This document shows, one piece after another, positions 7,318 to 15,174 of a stretch of DNA of 33,185 nt. How positions within the stretch are numbered: the first letter of the stretch is position 1; every line of letters begins with the position of its first letter. The stretch covers positions 25,098 to 58,282 of the forward strand of contig DBYQ01000011.1 in the NCBI GenBank assembly GCA_002310015.1, in the 5' to 3' direction. The position numbers and the translations under genes are program-made. Origin of the DNA: Bacteroidales bacterium UBA1182 (GTDB lineage: Bacteria > Bacteroidota > Bacteroidia > Bacteroidales > Bacteroidaceae). The notes under the pieces are model-generated. The model saw only the letters and a program-made list of their open reading frames with translations. It was not told the origin of the DNA and did no database searches.

Positions 7318-8421
7318 TCAACCGATGGTGGGGCAATACTTTTTTAGAGCCGTTTTGAATTCTTTGAGGCGCCGGTCTGCAATCTTGATGATTGACAGGT
7401 CTTCTGACCTGCTGGCAAACTCCCTCTCAAAAGTATAAAGCTCTGTCATCTCTTTCTGGTCCAGTTTCTGATAGTGGTTGAGTTCCAGCCATCTGTCATA
7501 ACTGATTGGAGTGGGGTATCCCAGCTTCTCGTCAAGGAAATCCTTGAAAGTGAAGTTGTCGGCTGCTTCCCGGATGTTCTCCCAATACTCCGTTACCTCA
7601 TGGTAATGGTCGGGAATCTCATATCGGCGGGCACCTCCGTCATATATTATGCATTTCTCAAACAGGGCGTCATCATCGGCCAGGACATAACGGCGGAACT
7701 CCGGTGATATCACGCCGTCCTTCCAGAAGAAGTCAATCTGAGGCCAGCTGATGCCGGTAACACCTTTGTCCTTATATGCTGAGAATATGCCCTCATAGAA
7801 GATGCAGGTTATGCCTTCAAATTCAGGCCAGTGGAAACGGAACTCGGGGGTGAGTTCCTCAAACAGCTCTATGGCACGGGTGCCGCCTATGGTAAAGAAT
7901 ATCATGCGGCGTATGCTGCCGCCCAGACGTTTGAATTCTGCTATGATATAACGTATGCATCGGGCCAGAGTCTCACCTGATGCAATGATGTCACCTATCA
8001 TAAGTGTTATCTCATTAGGTGCGGTCAGCTTGGTGTAACGGATATCCAGACCTGTAATCTGGTTGTTGCGGATAACGCGTTCGCAGGATATGAAATCCAT
8101 GTTGTCTACATGAATACCGTTGCGGTAACAACACTCTTCAAGAGGGTAATTAAGACCACCACGCAGTATGGTCATGATATCGACGTTGGTTGCCGTTGCG
8201 CCTTTCTGCTTGAGCCAGCCCAGCATATCACTGGTGGCGCCGCACATGGCCAGATAAGACTCATATCCTATAACCTCGGGCGAGGCAAGGAGATGACGTG
8301 TCCCTTCATTGCTGATTATGTAATACCTGTTGGTGAATTTACCTCCTGCCAACTCGTATATTTGAGTGGCTTTATGTAATCCTGCGGGCTGTAGGAAGGT
8401 TTTTTCCAGATAAGGTTGCAT
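7318..8421 (-). CDS. Phosphoribosyltransferase-domain protein of unusual length
   Basis: A 367-residue cytosolic protein. Residues 85-93 (ILRGGLNYP) resemble the pyrophosphate-binding loop of type I phosphoribosyltransferases. Residues 140-152 (LMIGDIIASGETL) occupy the place of the PRPP signature, whose usual form is two acidic residues followed by TGxT. Here the pair is G143-D144 and Ser148 replaces Thr, so one acidic residue is missing. The C-terminal ~170 residues are charged and aromatic and match no domain I know. Type I PRTases are normally near 150-220 residues. Being first in an operon with codB suggests it converts an imported base to its nucleotide, but the base is unknown and activity is not certain. 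Confidence 0.6.
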   Translation of the reverse strand: MQPYLEKTFLQPAGLHKATQIYELAGGKFTNRYYIISNEGTRHLLASPEVIGYESYLAMCGATSDMLGWLKQKGATATNVDIMTILRGGLNYPLEECCYRNGIHVDNMDFISCERVIRNNQITGLDIRYTKLTAPNEITLMIGDIIASGETLARCIRYIIAEFKRLGGSIRRMIFFTIGGTRAIELFEELTPEFRFHWPEFEGITCIFYEGIFSAYKDKGVTGISWPQIDFFWKDGVISPEFRRYVLADDDALFEKCIIYDGGARRYEIPDHYHEVTEYWENIREAADNFTFKDFLDEKLGYPTPISYDRWLELNHYQKLDQKEMTELYTFEREFASRSEDLSIIKIADRRLKEFKTALKKYCPTIG

Positions 8422-8450
8422 ATAGGATTGCGAACATTATTTCTGGAAAC

Positions 8451-8458
8451 CAAAGATA
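8451..8458 (-). promoter_or_regulatory. -7 promoter box for the PRTase-codB operon
   Basis: TATCTTTG on the minus strand matches TAnnTTTG exactly, 29 bases before the ATG at 8421. The -33 region shows no TTTG. Confidence 0.55.
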
Positions 8459-8601
8459 CCTATATTATTATGGTAGGATATAGAATGAATGGCAGAAGTT
8501 TTCAACAATTTTTCTGATAAAAACCGGAGCCGAATGAAAAAAATAGCGTGTCAGGTATATTTTTTATCGGTTGGGATGGTTACAAATGAGATTTTATTCT
8601 A

Positions 8602-8609
8602 TATATTTG
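8602..8609 (+). promoter_or_regulatory. -7 promoter box for the cytidylate-kinase-like gene
   Basis: TATATTTG matches TAnnTTTG exactly and lies 32 bases before the ATG at 8642. No TTTG was found at -33 spacing. It diverges from the PRTase promoter; the 220-base gap holds nothing else I can name. Confidence 0.55.
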
Positions 8610-8641
8610 TGTATAGAAATACCTTTTAATGCTTTACATAT

Positions 8642-9292
8642 ATGAAACTGTCAAACAAGTATGTCATTACTATCAATCGTGAGTTGGGTTCGGGCGGAAA
8701 GACTGTGGCAAAACTCCTGGCAGAAAAGCTGGGCGTGCCTTTTTATGACAAGGCTCATTTACAGTCAGTTGAAGATAAGGAAGGCTTGAACGAAGAGAAA
8801 ATAGAGAGTCTTAAATCAAAGAAACGTAAATGGTGGCCTGATCTGAAGCGTATGGTTGAGCTTGGCGGCGGTTTTGCAGTTTCCATTTATGACCACCTTC
8901 CCAATTATGCGGTTCCGGAGAAAGACGATACTGATAAGAAATTCGCAACTGAGCAGGAAATACTTAAAGGTATTGCTGATGCCGAGTCATGCGTGGTAGT
9001 AGGACGTTGCAGTTTTGTCACATTCAAGGACCATCCCAATCACCTTAATATATGGATCCAGTCTCCTTTGGAGAGCCGTGTGGAGAGAGTTATGAAGAAG
9101 AAGGGAATCTCTTCTAAGGTTGAAGCTGAGAAATTCGTTAAGGATGTGGACCAGATGTGTGATGACTATTCAAAGCGTCATACCGGTGTAAGCCGTTATG
9201 ACCCCCGCAACTATGATCTTGTCATCTCTATGAATGACAGGACCGAGGAGGAGGCCGTGGATCTGATTCTAACGTTTATAGGAGCAAAATAG
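8642..9292 (+). CDS. Cytidylate-kinase-like P-loop protein
   Basis: A 216-residue protein with an N-terminal P-loop-like segment, INRELGSGGKTVAKLLAEKL (residues 11-30), followed by GVPFYDK. This is the start pattern of the cytidylate-kinase-like family (Pfam Cytidylate_kin2), which Bacteroidota have in addition to ordinary cmk. VVVGRCSFV (about 118-126) and an Arg-rich lid (ESRVERVMKKKGIS) are also family features, as is the YDLVISMN strand near the C terminus. True substrates in this family are mostly untested. It is monocistronic and converges with the VKOR gene, with only 6 bases between the stop codons. The neighbouring codB may be coincidence, although both concern pyrimidines. Confidence 0.8.
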   Translation: MKLSNKYVITINRELGSGGKTVAKLLAEKLGVPFYDKAHLQSVEDKEGLNEEKIESLKSKKRKWWPDLKRMVELGGGFAVSIYDHLPNYAVPEKDDTDKKFATEQEILKGIADAESCVVVGRCSFVTFKDHPNHLNIWIQSPLESRVERVMKKKGISSKVEAEKFVKDVDQMCDDYSKRHTGVSRYDPRNYDLVISMNDRTEEEAVDLILTFIGAK

Positions 9293-9298
9293 GTTCCC

Positions 9299-10438
9299 CT
9301 ATTGTACCATTTCGCGGATAAGTGATGCCAGAGCTGATGGGTTATCAGCCTCTGGTATCATTATTTTTCCATTATAGATAAGGCGGGGAATGGCCGATGT
9401 GGTGCCCTTTGAGGTGCGGCCAAACAGTTCATTTACAGTCCAGATGTAGTTTTCCATCCATCGGCTCTGCATTGATTTTTCAAGCCGGTCTTTTCCAATA
9501 AGCTGCTCTGCCATTGCCGTGGCTTGCTCAACAGTAGGCGGATTCCAGCTCTGGACAAGGTCTGTTCCAAAGAACTGATTCTCATACTCCCAATACGCAT
9601 CCGGATTGGTGCGCCATATTGCAAGGCCTATGCGCATAAACGTGCACGAGCCGGCAAATCGGTCTATGCCCGGCGATATGTGGGGATTGCACTCGCGGCT
9701 CATGGATACGGGGCTGCAAACTATTGCAATGCTGTCGCCTAGCTGGTTAACGGCATCGGGCAGCATAATGTGCGTGCGGCGGCAGTGGGCGCATTGCCAG
9801 TCAAAAAGCATGGTTACCTTGTGCTTGGCATCGGGACTGCCTATTATGGGCATCTCCTTGGGGTCGGGGTAGCGTAGGGGCTCGTTAACAAAACCGCGCT
9901 CGGCAAGGGAGCGTGGGGTGGTGGTGAACTGGACTACGCCCAGCGCGGCTGCAATTAATACACCTATTAGTATGTTCAGTACAATACGCCTTGTTTTTTG
10001 CCCGATGCACCAGATGACTGACAGCACGGAGATTACTATGCCTAGAATGTGGGCTGTCATGCAGTAGGGGCAGAATGCTCGGATCATATGGCTCTGCAGC
10101 CAGATGAACCATATGGCACACCCTATAATGGCACCGCTTACTACAAGAATGGCATGGAACAGGAATTGTTGTTCCTGAGCTCCTGTCCACTTGCTGTCAA
10201 TGAGTAGAATGCATGCCAGAAGTGTAAGATATGCACCTGCTGCCAGAGCGCTAACAGGTATTATTCCAAACAGGAATGACCAGCGGCTGCCAAGTACAAT
10301 GTTGCAGTTTGTGCCTTGGGTGCAGCCAATCAGGCCGTGCCCGGAAATGGAATGGATACATAGAATAGTGGACAAAAGAAGGACAATGGCGGTAAGTGCC
10401 ACCATTGTCTTTCTTAATGTTCCGTTATCCTTTGCCAT
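9299..10438 (-). CDS. VKOR-thioredoxin fusion, disulfide-bond-forming oxidoreductase
   Basis: A 379-residue protein. The N-terminal ~170 residues form a membrane VKOR (vitamin K epoxide reductase) domain with the periplasmic loop cysteines C39 and C45 and the membrane active site FCPYC (C123, C126). Residues ~195-379 form a thioredoxin/DsbA-like domain with CAHC (C216, C219) and the cis-proline region TSAIPRLIYNG. In bacteria VKOR passes electrons from a Trx-like partner to quinone and so plays the DsbB role; the fusion provides both in one chain. It starts 5 bases past the stop of the GH54 gene, so the two are co-transcribed. Periplasmic or secreted cysteine proteins, including that GH54, are its likely clients (inference). 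Confidence 0.87.
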   Translation of the reverse strand: MAKDNGTLRKTMVALTAIVLLLSTILCIHSISGHGLIGCTQGTNCNIVLGSRWSFLFGIIPVSALAAGAYLTLLACILLIDSKWTGAQEQQFLFHAILVVSGAIIGCAIWFIWLQSHMIRAFCPYCMTAHILGIVISVLSVIWCIGQKTRRIVLNILIGVLIAAALGVVQFTTTPRSLAERGFVNEPLRYPDPKEMPIIGSPDAKHKVTMLFDWQCAHCRRTHIMLPDAVNQLGDSIAIVCSPVSMSRECNPHISPGIDRFAGSCTFMRIGLAIWRTNPDAYWEYENQFFGTDLVQSWNPPTVEQATAMAEQLIGKDRLEKSMQSRWMENYIWTVNELFGRTSKGTTSAIPRLIYNGKIMIPEADNPSALASLIREMVQ

Positions 10439-10443
10439 TACAA

Positions 10444-13400
10444 TTATCTGATGTTAGGCTTACCCGGAGTGGCTACCGATGCGGTGAATGCATCGCCTGC
10501 GCCGTGATCCTTGGTAAGGGGTGCGCCCAAGGTTATACCTGTACCTGTCAGGTATTCTCCACTGGCTACTGCGGCGTTAAGGCCTGTGGTCAGGGTTATC
10601 TTGTCCGGTTCAACGGGCTGCTGCTGGCCTCCACGGCCACCAAATCCGCCAAATCCTCCAAATCCGAATCCGCGGCGCGGAACTGCCTGGATTGATTCAA
10701 TGGTGTAGGATTCGTTTCCTATGTTGATTATCTGACCAACCTGGAAGCCCTGTGATGCGGCAACTGCCACGGTCTTGTCACCCTTTTTGGCATCGGCCGA
10801 TATTGTTGTTGCACCGGCTGTGCCTATGGTGGCAATCTTAATCTTTTCAAGGCTGCTGCCTGAACCAACGTACATGGTCTGGCCTATTGAGAAGCCCTGG
10901 ACCGATGCTACCTTGATGTTGGTCTGGCCGGCTTTGGCAGGTGCTGCAATTGTCTGTGCCTGTCCTGTGTGGAAGTCCAGCTTGTTGTCATCAGTGTCAA
11001 ATCCGTCAGGGTAACGGCCTGTGCTGAGGTCGGGGCCTGCGGCTGTAGTTGCTGCAGGAGCGGCTCCGAATGCGCCGAATCCGCCACGTCCGCGTCCTGT
11101 CTGCGGAACGGGAGCATATGCACCCTCGGCACCTGCACCTGAATCGGCGTGATAACCCTCGGCAAGCCACGGGTCAACCAGACCGCCGTAGTTCATGGCA
11201 TCCACTATGAGACCCTTGCCGTTACGCAGAGTCATGTTGCCGCGTGATGCATCAAGGGTAGGACCGCCAAACAGAAGGTCTGGTGTTACGTTGCCATAGA
11301 AGCCTGCATTGGTTACCATGACATCCTGAACTACGCTGTTTATGGCGTGCTTCTTGGAGAGCGGCTGGTCAAGCTCAATTGCATAAATCAGAGGCAGTAC
11401 GGGCTCGTTGCTGGAGTGGTCAAACTTGGTTGCCGGCTCAAATGTGATACCGGTTCCGTTAACTGCGAACGGCATGTTTGCGGAGTGGTCAAACTTAAGC
11501 GGAGCCTCAAGTTCAAGTCCGGTGCCGGGGTTGTCATTCGGACTAAGAGGACCGTTGTTGCTGCCGCGTGACGACTGCGTGCCTACGGATTTTACTGTAA
11601 CCCATTCAATTCCGTGACCCTCAGAGTCAATGTCAAGACGGATCTTATCGCCGGCGGTAATGTTCTGGGTGCTGGTAACCTTGATGTTGGTATCGCCCTT
11701 CTTGGCATCGACTGCCAACCAGGCCTGCGTGCCGGGTTTGCCTACCTCAGTTACGGTTACAACCTCATATTTCTCAAGCGAATTTGAAACTGCGGGGTAG
11801 GTTGATCCGTAGCCGATGGCCATCTTCTGTCCAACCTGGAATCCGGCTGTGCTGGTTACGGGGATGTTGTTGCTGCCTGCGGGGATGGTGATGACCGGAC
11901 CCTCGGGCAGAGGCTGCCAAAGAGTGGTGGGAGCACCTGCAGGACCTGCGCCGCGGAATCCTCCGAATCCCTGAGGCTGTTGCTGTTGCTGCTGTGCCTG
12001 GGGCTGGATTACGTTCTTTACGGTGCGTTTTTCGGCCTCATTTCCGGTACCGATGGTTATGCTGTGCCCGGCCTCGATGCCTGTCACGTTGCGTACATAA
12101 ATAATGTTGTCGCCCTTGGCTGCATCGACCGAAAGACCTGAGTTGCTTATTCCCATCAGATAGAATGACTTGGGAGCAAGCTTGGTGCCCTTGGGGATGT
12201 TGATTGATGAGAAATAGGGCAGGTTCACGGCGTGGTGTGTGAGCGTCCAACCAGACAGGTTCACTGCTTTCTCACCGGCATTGTAAAGCTCAATGAATGA
12301 GTTGGTCTGGTTGCCGCTGCCGTCAGCAATGCGGAACTCGTTAATCTTGATGGGCTCCACGTTACGTACCTTTTGGGCTGCTGTCCACTGGCTCTTGCCG
12401 CCGTTCCAACTGGCCTTTGCTGCAAGGTCACCGTTGAACAGTTTCTTGGCCGATGTCACTGTAAACTGTACGGCAACGGTCTGGCCGGGTTCAACGGTAT
12501 AACCTATCTTGCGAACCTTACCCTTGCCGTTGGCTACAACACTCTTCCAGCCTTTTGGAGTAACCAGGCTGATTTCAAGGTCATTGATGGCCTGTCCAGA
12601 TGTGTTGGTGAATGTAACGGTAACATTCTGGGTGGTCTTGGGTGAGAATGTCTGCAGCAGGTTGGGCTTGTCAACCTTGTTTGATGCGCTTATTGAAAGC
12701 ATCTGCACATCATATCCGGCTGCCACGATGTTGGCCTGCAGGGCCTGGTTGGTCTCAATTGTGGGGAATGTGCCGGGTGCTGTCATTGCGGCCTCATAGA
12801 ATGTGCCTGATGAACCGTTGGAGTTGTCACCGCCGTTACCCAGCAGAATGGCGCCCTGCTTGCGCATGGGGTCATAACTGTTGCGCGGGTTCTGTATGCG
12901 TCCTCCGTCATACATTATCTGCAGGTCACCACCCTGGGCATTACCGCCCATGGAGCGCCAGTGGTGAGGTTCACCGTCGGCTGTAGCGGTTACAAAGCGC
13001 CAACTTATGCTGGGCAGGTCAGCGCAGTACTTATCGTTGGGATCAGGATTTACGCAACCTACCAGGTTGTTCTCCTGGTCTGTCATGATCCACGGGCCTG
13101 GAGCCTGTCCGTGATACCATGAGGGCTGGTTTCCGTAATAGGTGGTCTCCATTGTGCCGTCACCGTCATCGCGGCTGTCAGTTTCGGCATTACCGTAGTC
13201 AAAGCAGCAGCCGGTGTTGTAGTGCTGTCCGTTTATCACCCAGTACTGACCTTCAGCCTGGTCATCGACAGCGGTGCCATGGGCATCATTCCAGCGCAAG
13301 CCCATACCGGCGGTAATGAATATGCCGTAAACCTTGTGGCCCATGAGTGTTACGGGAGCCCAATCGGCCATAGGTACGTTATTGAATCCGCCCATTGCCT

Positions 13401-13806
13401 GACCGCTGAATCCTCCGCGTGGAGCCTGCTGCAGATGGTTGCCCTTGCCAGACTGGTCATACAGTATGGTTATCCAGCAGTAGGTGTCCTTGCAGAACTT
13501 GTCCTGTGCTGCTGCGTCGGCATAACCGCCGGGATCACCGGCTGAGGGCTGTACTACGCCAATGTCAAGCGTCTTTCCGTCACTCTGGCGCATCACCTGA
13601 TAGAGCGGGCCGTTGTAATCCTTGTAGAGAGCGCGGGTAGAGGAGTGGGCTGCCACGCATGGAGCGCCACCTTTTGCGTAAACATCGCAAGGTCCCTCAG
13701 GACGCTGGGGAATCCTGGAATCACCGGCTGCAATGGCAACCGTGGCAATCAATGCCGGAGCGCATAATGCACCGGCCAGAATGAGTAAAATCCTTGATTT
13801 TTTCAT
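10444..13806 (-). CDS. Secreted GH54 alpha-L-arabinofuranosidase with lamin-tail and beta-repeat regions
   Basis: An 1120-residue protein with a signal peptide (about 1-27). Residues ~38-366 form a GH54 catalytic domain strongly resembling fungal AbfB: GPCDVYAKGGAPCVAAHS, TGCCFDYGNAETDS and LLGNGGDNSNGSSGTFYEA. By comparison with the Aspergillus enzyme, E245 is the nucleophile and D327 the acid/base. All three disulfides appear kept (C40-C50, C105-C110 and the vicinal C200-C201). The fungal CBM42 is absent. Instead there is an NPCBM-associated (NEW3)-like domain (~388-478), a lamin-tail domain start (~486-556), then several copies of a 'G-x-I-x-V-x-S-x-x-G-F-x-x-G-Q' repeat (~560-745 and ~957-1042). 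These are interrupted by Gln/Gly/Phe-rich linkers (601-626, 904-918, 1046-1063). The enzyme should release arabinose from arabinan or arabinoxylan side chains. Confidence 0.88.
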   Translation of the reverse strand: MKKSRILLILAGALCAPALIATVAIAAGDSRIPQRPEGPCDVYAKGGAPCVAAHSSTRALYKDYNGPLYQVMRQSDGKTLDIGVVQPSAGDPGGYADAAAQDKFCKDTYCWITILYDQSGKGNHLQQAPRGGFSGQAMGGFNNVPMADWAPVTLMGHKVYGIFITAGMGLRWNDAHGTAVDDQAEGQYWVINGQHYNTGCCFDYGNAETDSRDDGDGTMETTYYGNQPSWYHGQAPGPWIMTDQENNLVGCVNPDPNDKYCADLPSISWRFVTATADGEPHHWRSMGGNAQGGDLQIMYDGGRIQNPRNSYDPMRKQGAILLGNGGDNSNGSSGTFYEAAMTAPGTFPTIETNQALQANIVAAGYDVQMLSISASNKVDKPNLLQTFSPKTTQNVTVTFTNTSGQAINDLEISLVTPKGWKSVVANGKGKVRKIGYTVEPGQTVAVQFTVTSAKKLFNGDLAAKASWNGGKSQWTAAQKVRNVEPIKINEFRIADGSGNQTNSFIELYNAGEKAVNLSGWTLTHHAVNLPYFSSINIPKGTKLAPKSFYLMGISNSGLSVDAAKGDNIIYVRNVTGIEAGHSITIGTGNEAEKRTVKNVIQPQAQQQQQQPQGFGGFRGAGPAGAPTTLWQPLPEGPVITIPAGSNNIPVTSTAGFQVGQKMAIGYGSTYPAVSNSLEKYEVVTVTEVGKPGTQAWLAVDAKKGDTNIKVTSTQNITAGDKIRLDIDSEGHGIEWVTVKSVGTQSSRGSNNGPLSPNDNPGTGLELEAPLKFDHSANMPFAVNGTGITFEPATKFDHSSNEPVLPLIYAIELDQPLSKKHAINSVVQDVMVTNAGFYGNVTPDLLFGGPTLDASRGNMTLRNGKGLIVDAMNYGGLVDPWLAEGYHADSGAGAEGAYAPVPQTGRGRGGFGAFGAAPAATTAAGPDLSTGRYPDGFDTDDNKLDFHTGQAQTIAAPAKAGQTNIKVASVQGFSIGQTMYVGSGSSLEKIKIATIGTAGATTISADAKKGDKTVAVAASQGFQVGQIINIGNESYTIESIQAVPRRGFGFGGFGGFGGRGGQQQPVEPDKITLTTGLNAAVASGEYLTGTGITLGAPLTKDHGAGDAFTASVATPGKPNIR

Positions 13807-13833
13807 ATTAGGTTAGTTGGTTATCCTGTTTCG

Positions 13834-13865
13834 CAAAAATAACCTTTTTTTTATTACATTTGAAA
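13834..13865 (-). promoter_or_regulatory. Promoter of the GH54-VKOR operon
   Basis: TATTTTTG at 13841-13834 matches TAnnTTTG. TTTC at 13865-13862, 20 bases upstream, is one mismatch from the -33 TTTG. The box is 27 bases from the ATG at 13806. It overlaps the divergent promoter of the phosphatase gene. Confidence 0.6.
13855..13862 (+). promoter_or_regulatory. -7 promoter box of the five-gene plus-strand operon
   Basis: TACATTTG matches TAnnTTTG exactly, 29 bases before the ATG at 13892. The -33 region has only TTTC at 13829-13832, with a slightly long gap of 22 bases. It lies inside the upstream part of the divergent GH54 promoter. Confidence 0.5.
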
Positions 13866-13891
13866 CCGATTATTAACCGATATCAACAGCT

Positions 13892-15148
13892 ATGAAAAGA
13901 TTTATCCTGTTTTTAGCCGTATTTGCCTTGTGCTCACTGTCATATGCGCAGCGTATGAATGTTTTGGAAGAGATCAAGGCCAATCCTCAGAAGGCGTATG
14001 GAACTGATTATCCTTACACATTTGATGCTCCCGCACTGACCAAGTCTCCTAAAGGCTATAAACCTTTTTATATTAGTCATTACGCACGTCACGGCTCACG
14101 TTACTATTGGAACAACTCGCTCTATCTGGAACTTGACACCATATTGACAGAGGCGCATGAGAAGCATCTTCTCAATGCTGAGGGTGAGAAGTTCTATGCC
14201 CAGTACAAGGCTCTCTATCAGGAGTTTATGAACGGCATGGGTGAACTTACCCATGTGGGCTGGGACCAGCATCAGGGCATTGCCCGTAAGATGTATGAGA
14301 GTTTTCCGGAGGTGTTCAAGAAGGGTGGTACGGTGCGGGCCATCTCATCCACTACAGGCCGATGCATCATCAGCATGAGCGCCTTCTGTCAGGCCTTAGT
14401 ACAGTGTAATCCCAAAATCTATATATACGAGCAGGCATCGCGTGCCACACTGCCGGGTGTCAAGCCTGATGCTGAAGATAATCCATACCGAAAGGATGCT
14501 CCCCGTGCCCGTCTTACGATGGATATGAGCGGTTTCAATCCCGCTACGGAGCAGGTGGCATCGAACGATGAGATCGTGGCACGCCTGTTCAACAGCACAG
14601 AAGGGCTTTCACGCAGTTCCCGCCGTATCTACAGCAACCTCAAGAACCTTTATACTTCACTCCCCAGCATCGGCCATGAAGAGCTTCTGATGGGGCTTTT
14701 CAAGCCGGAGGAACTGACTGCCAACTGGGAGAGAAGCAACCTGAATTCATACCGTAACTGGTACAGGGACATAAACGTAATGAAGCCTATCGTGGCCGAT
14801 ATCCTTGAGCAGGCCAAACTTGTTATTGACGGCGAGTGTCAGGATATTGCATCCCTGCGGTTCGGACATGACACCAATCTGGGACCGCTTAACATTATTA
14901 TGGGTATCAATATGCCCAAGGAGGGAGTGACTGATCCCAACCAGCTCAAGTATTATTTCCAGGACTTCCAGATAGGTAAGGCTGCCAATTTGCAGTTCAT
15001 ATTCTATAAGAGCAAGAAGAACCCGGAGATACTTGTCAAGTGTCTGCAGAATGGTTATGAGGTTATGCTCCCGCTTGATACTGACAACTATCCGTACTAC
15101 AAGTGGAGTGATTTCTATGAATATTACAGCAACATCTGCAAAGACTGA
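13892..15148 (+). CDS. Exported histidine phosphatase (acid phosphatase/MINPP-like)
   Basis: A 418-residue protein with a signal peptide (about 1-19, SLSYAQ). The branch-2 histidine phosphatase signature is ARHGSRYYW (R66-H67-G68; His67 is the phosphorylated residue). The C-terminal proton-donor motif is FGHDTNLGP (H326-D327), the HD form used by acid phosphatases and phytases. Some Bacteroides MINPP phytases use HAE instead. A conserved Arg in RAISSTTGRC (about 149) would bind phosphate. It probably hydrolyses phosphomonoesters such as inositol phosphates or sugar phosphates in the periplasm; the substrate is not decided by sequence. It is the first gene of a five-gene operon and is followed after 26 bases by the MBL-fold gene. 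Confidence 0.82.
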   Translation: MKRFILFLAVFALCSLSYAQRMNVLEEIKANPQKAYGTDYPYTFDAPALTKSPKGYKPFYISHYARHGSRYYWNNSLYLELDTILTEAHEKHLLNAEGEKFYAQYKALYQEFMNGMGELTHVGWDQHQGIARKMYESFPEVFKKGGTVRAISSTTGRCIISMSAFCQALVQCNPKIYIYEQASRATLPGVKPDAEDNPYRKDAPRARLTMDMSGFNPATEQVASNDEIVARLFNSTEGLSRSSRRIYSNLKNLYTSLPSIGHEELLMGLFKPEELTANWERSNLNSYRNWYRDINVMKPIVADILEQAKLVIDGECQDIASLRFGHDTNLGPLNIIMGINMPKEGVTDPNQLKYYFQDFQIGKAANLQFIFYKSKKNPEILVKCLQNGYEVMLPLDTDNYPYYKWSDFYEYYSNICKD

Positions 15149-15174
15149 CACGAAAGGGTCGCAATTAACCGGAT

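Noticed and set aside
9288..9303. AATAGG-TTCC-CCTATT hairpin over the two convergent stop codons as a bidirectional terminator
   Set aside because: Only 6 bp, AT-rich, with no U-tract on either side. It may be chance.
11976..11997. Run of CTG/TTG-type triplets as a possible phase-variable microsatellite
   Set aside because: It encodes a short Gln run in a linker of the GH54 protein. The triplets are mixed and length changes would stay in frame, so no switching is indicated.
10511..13640. Many open frames of 65-114 codons antisense to, or in another frame of, the GH54 gene
   Set aside because: They are shadows of a GC-rich repetitive coding sequence. The GH54 frame has clear catalytic motifs and domain structure throughout.
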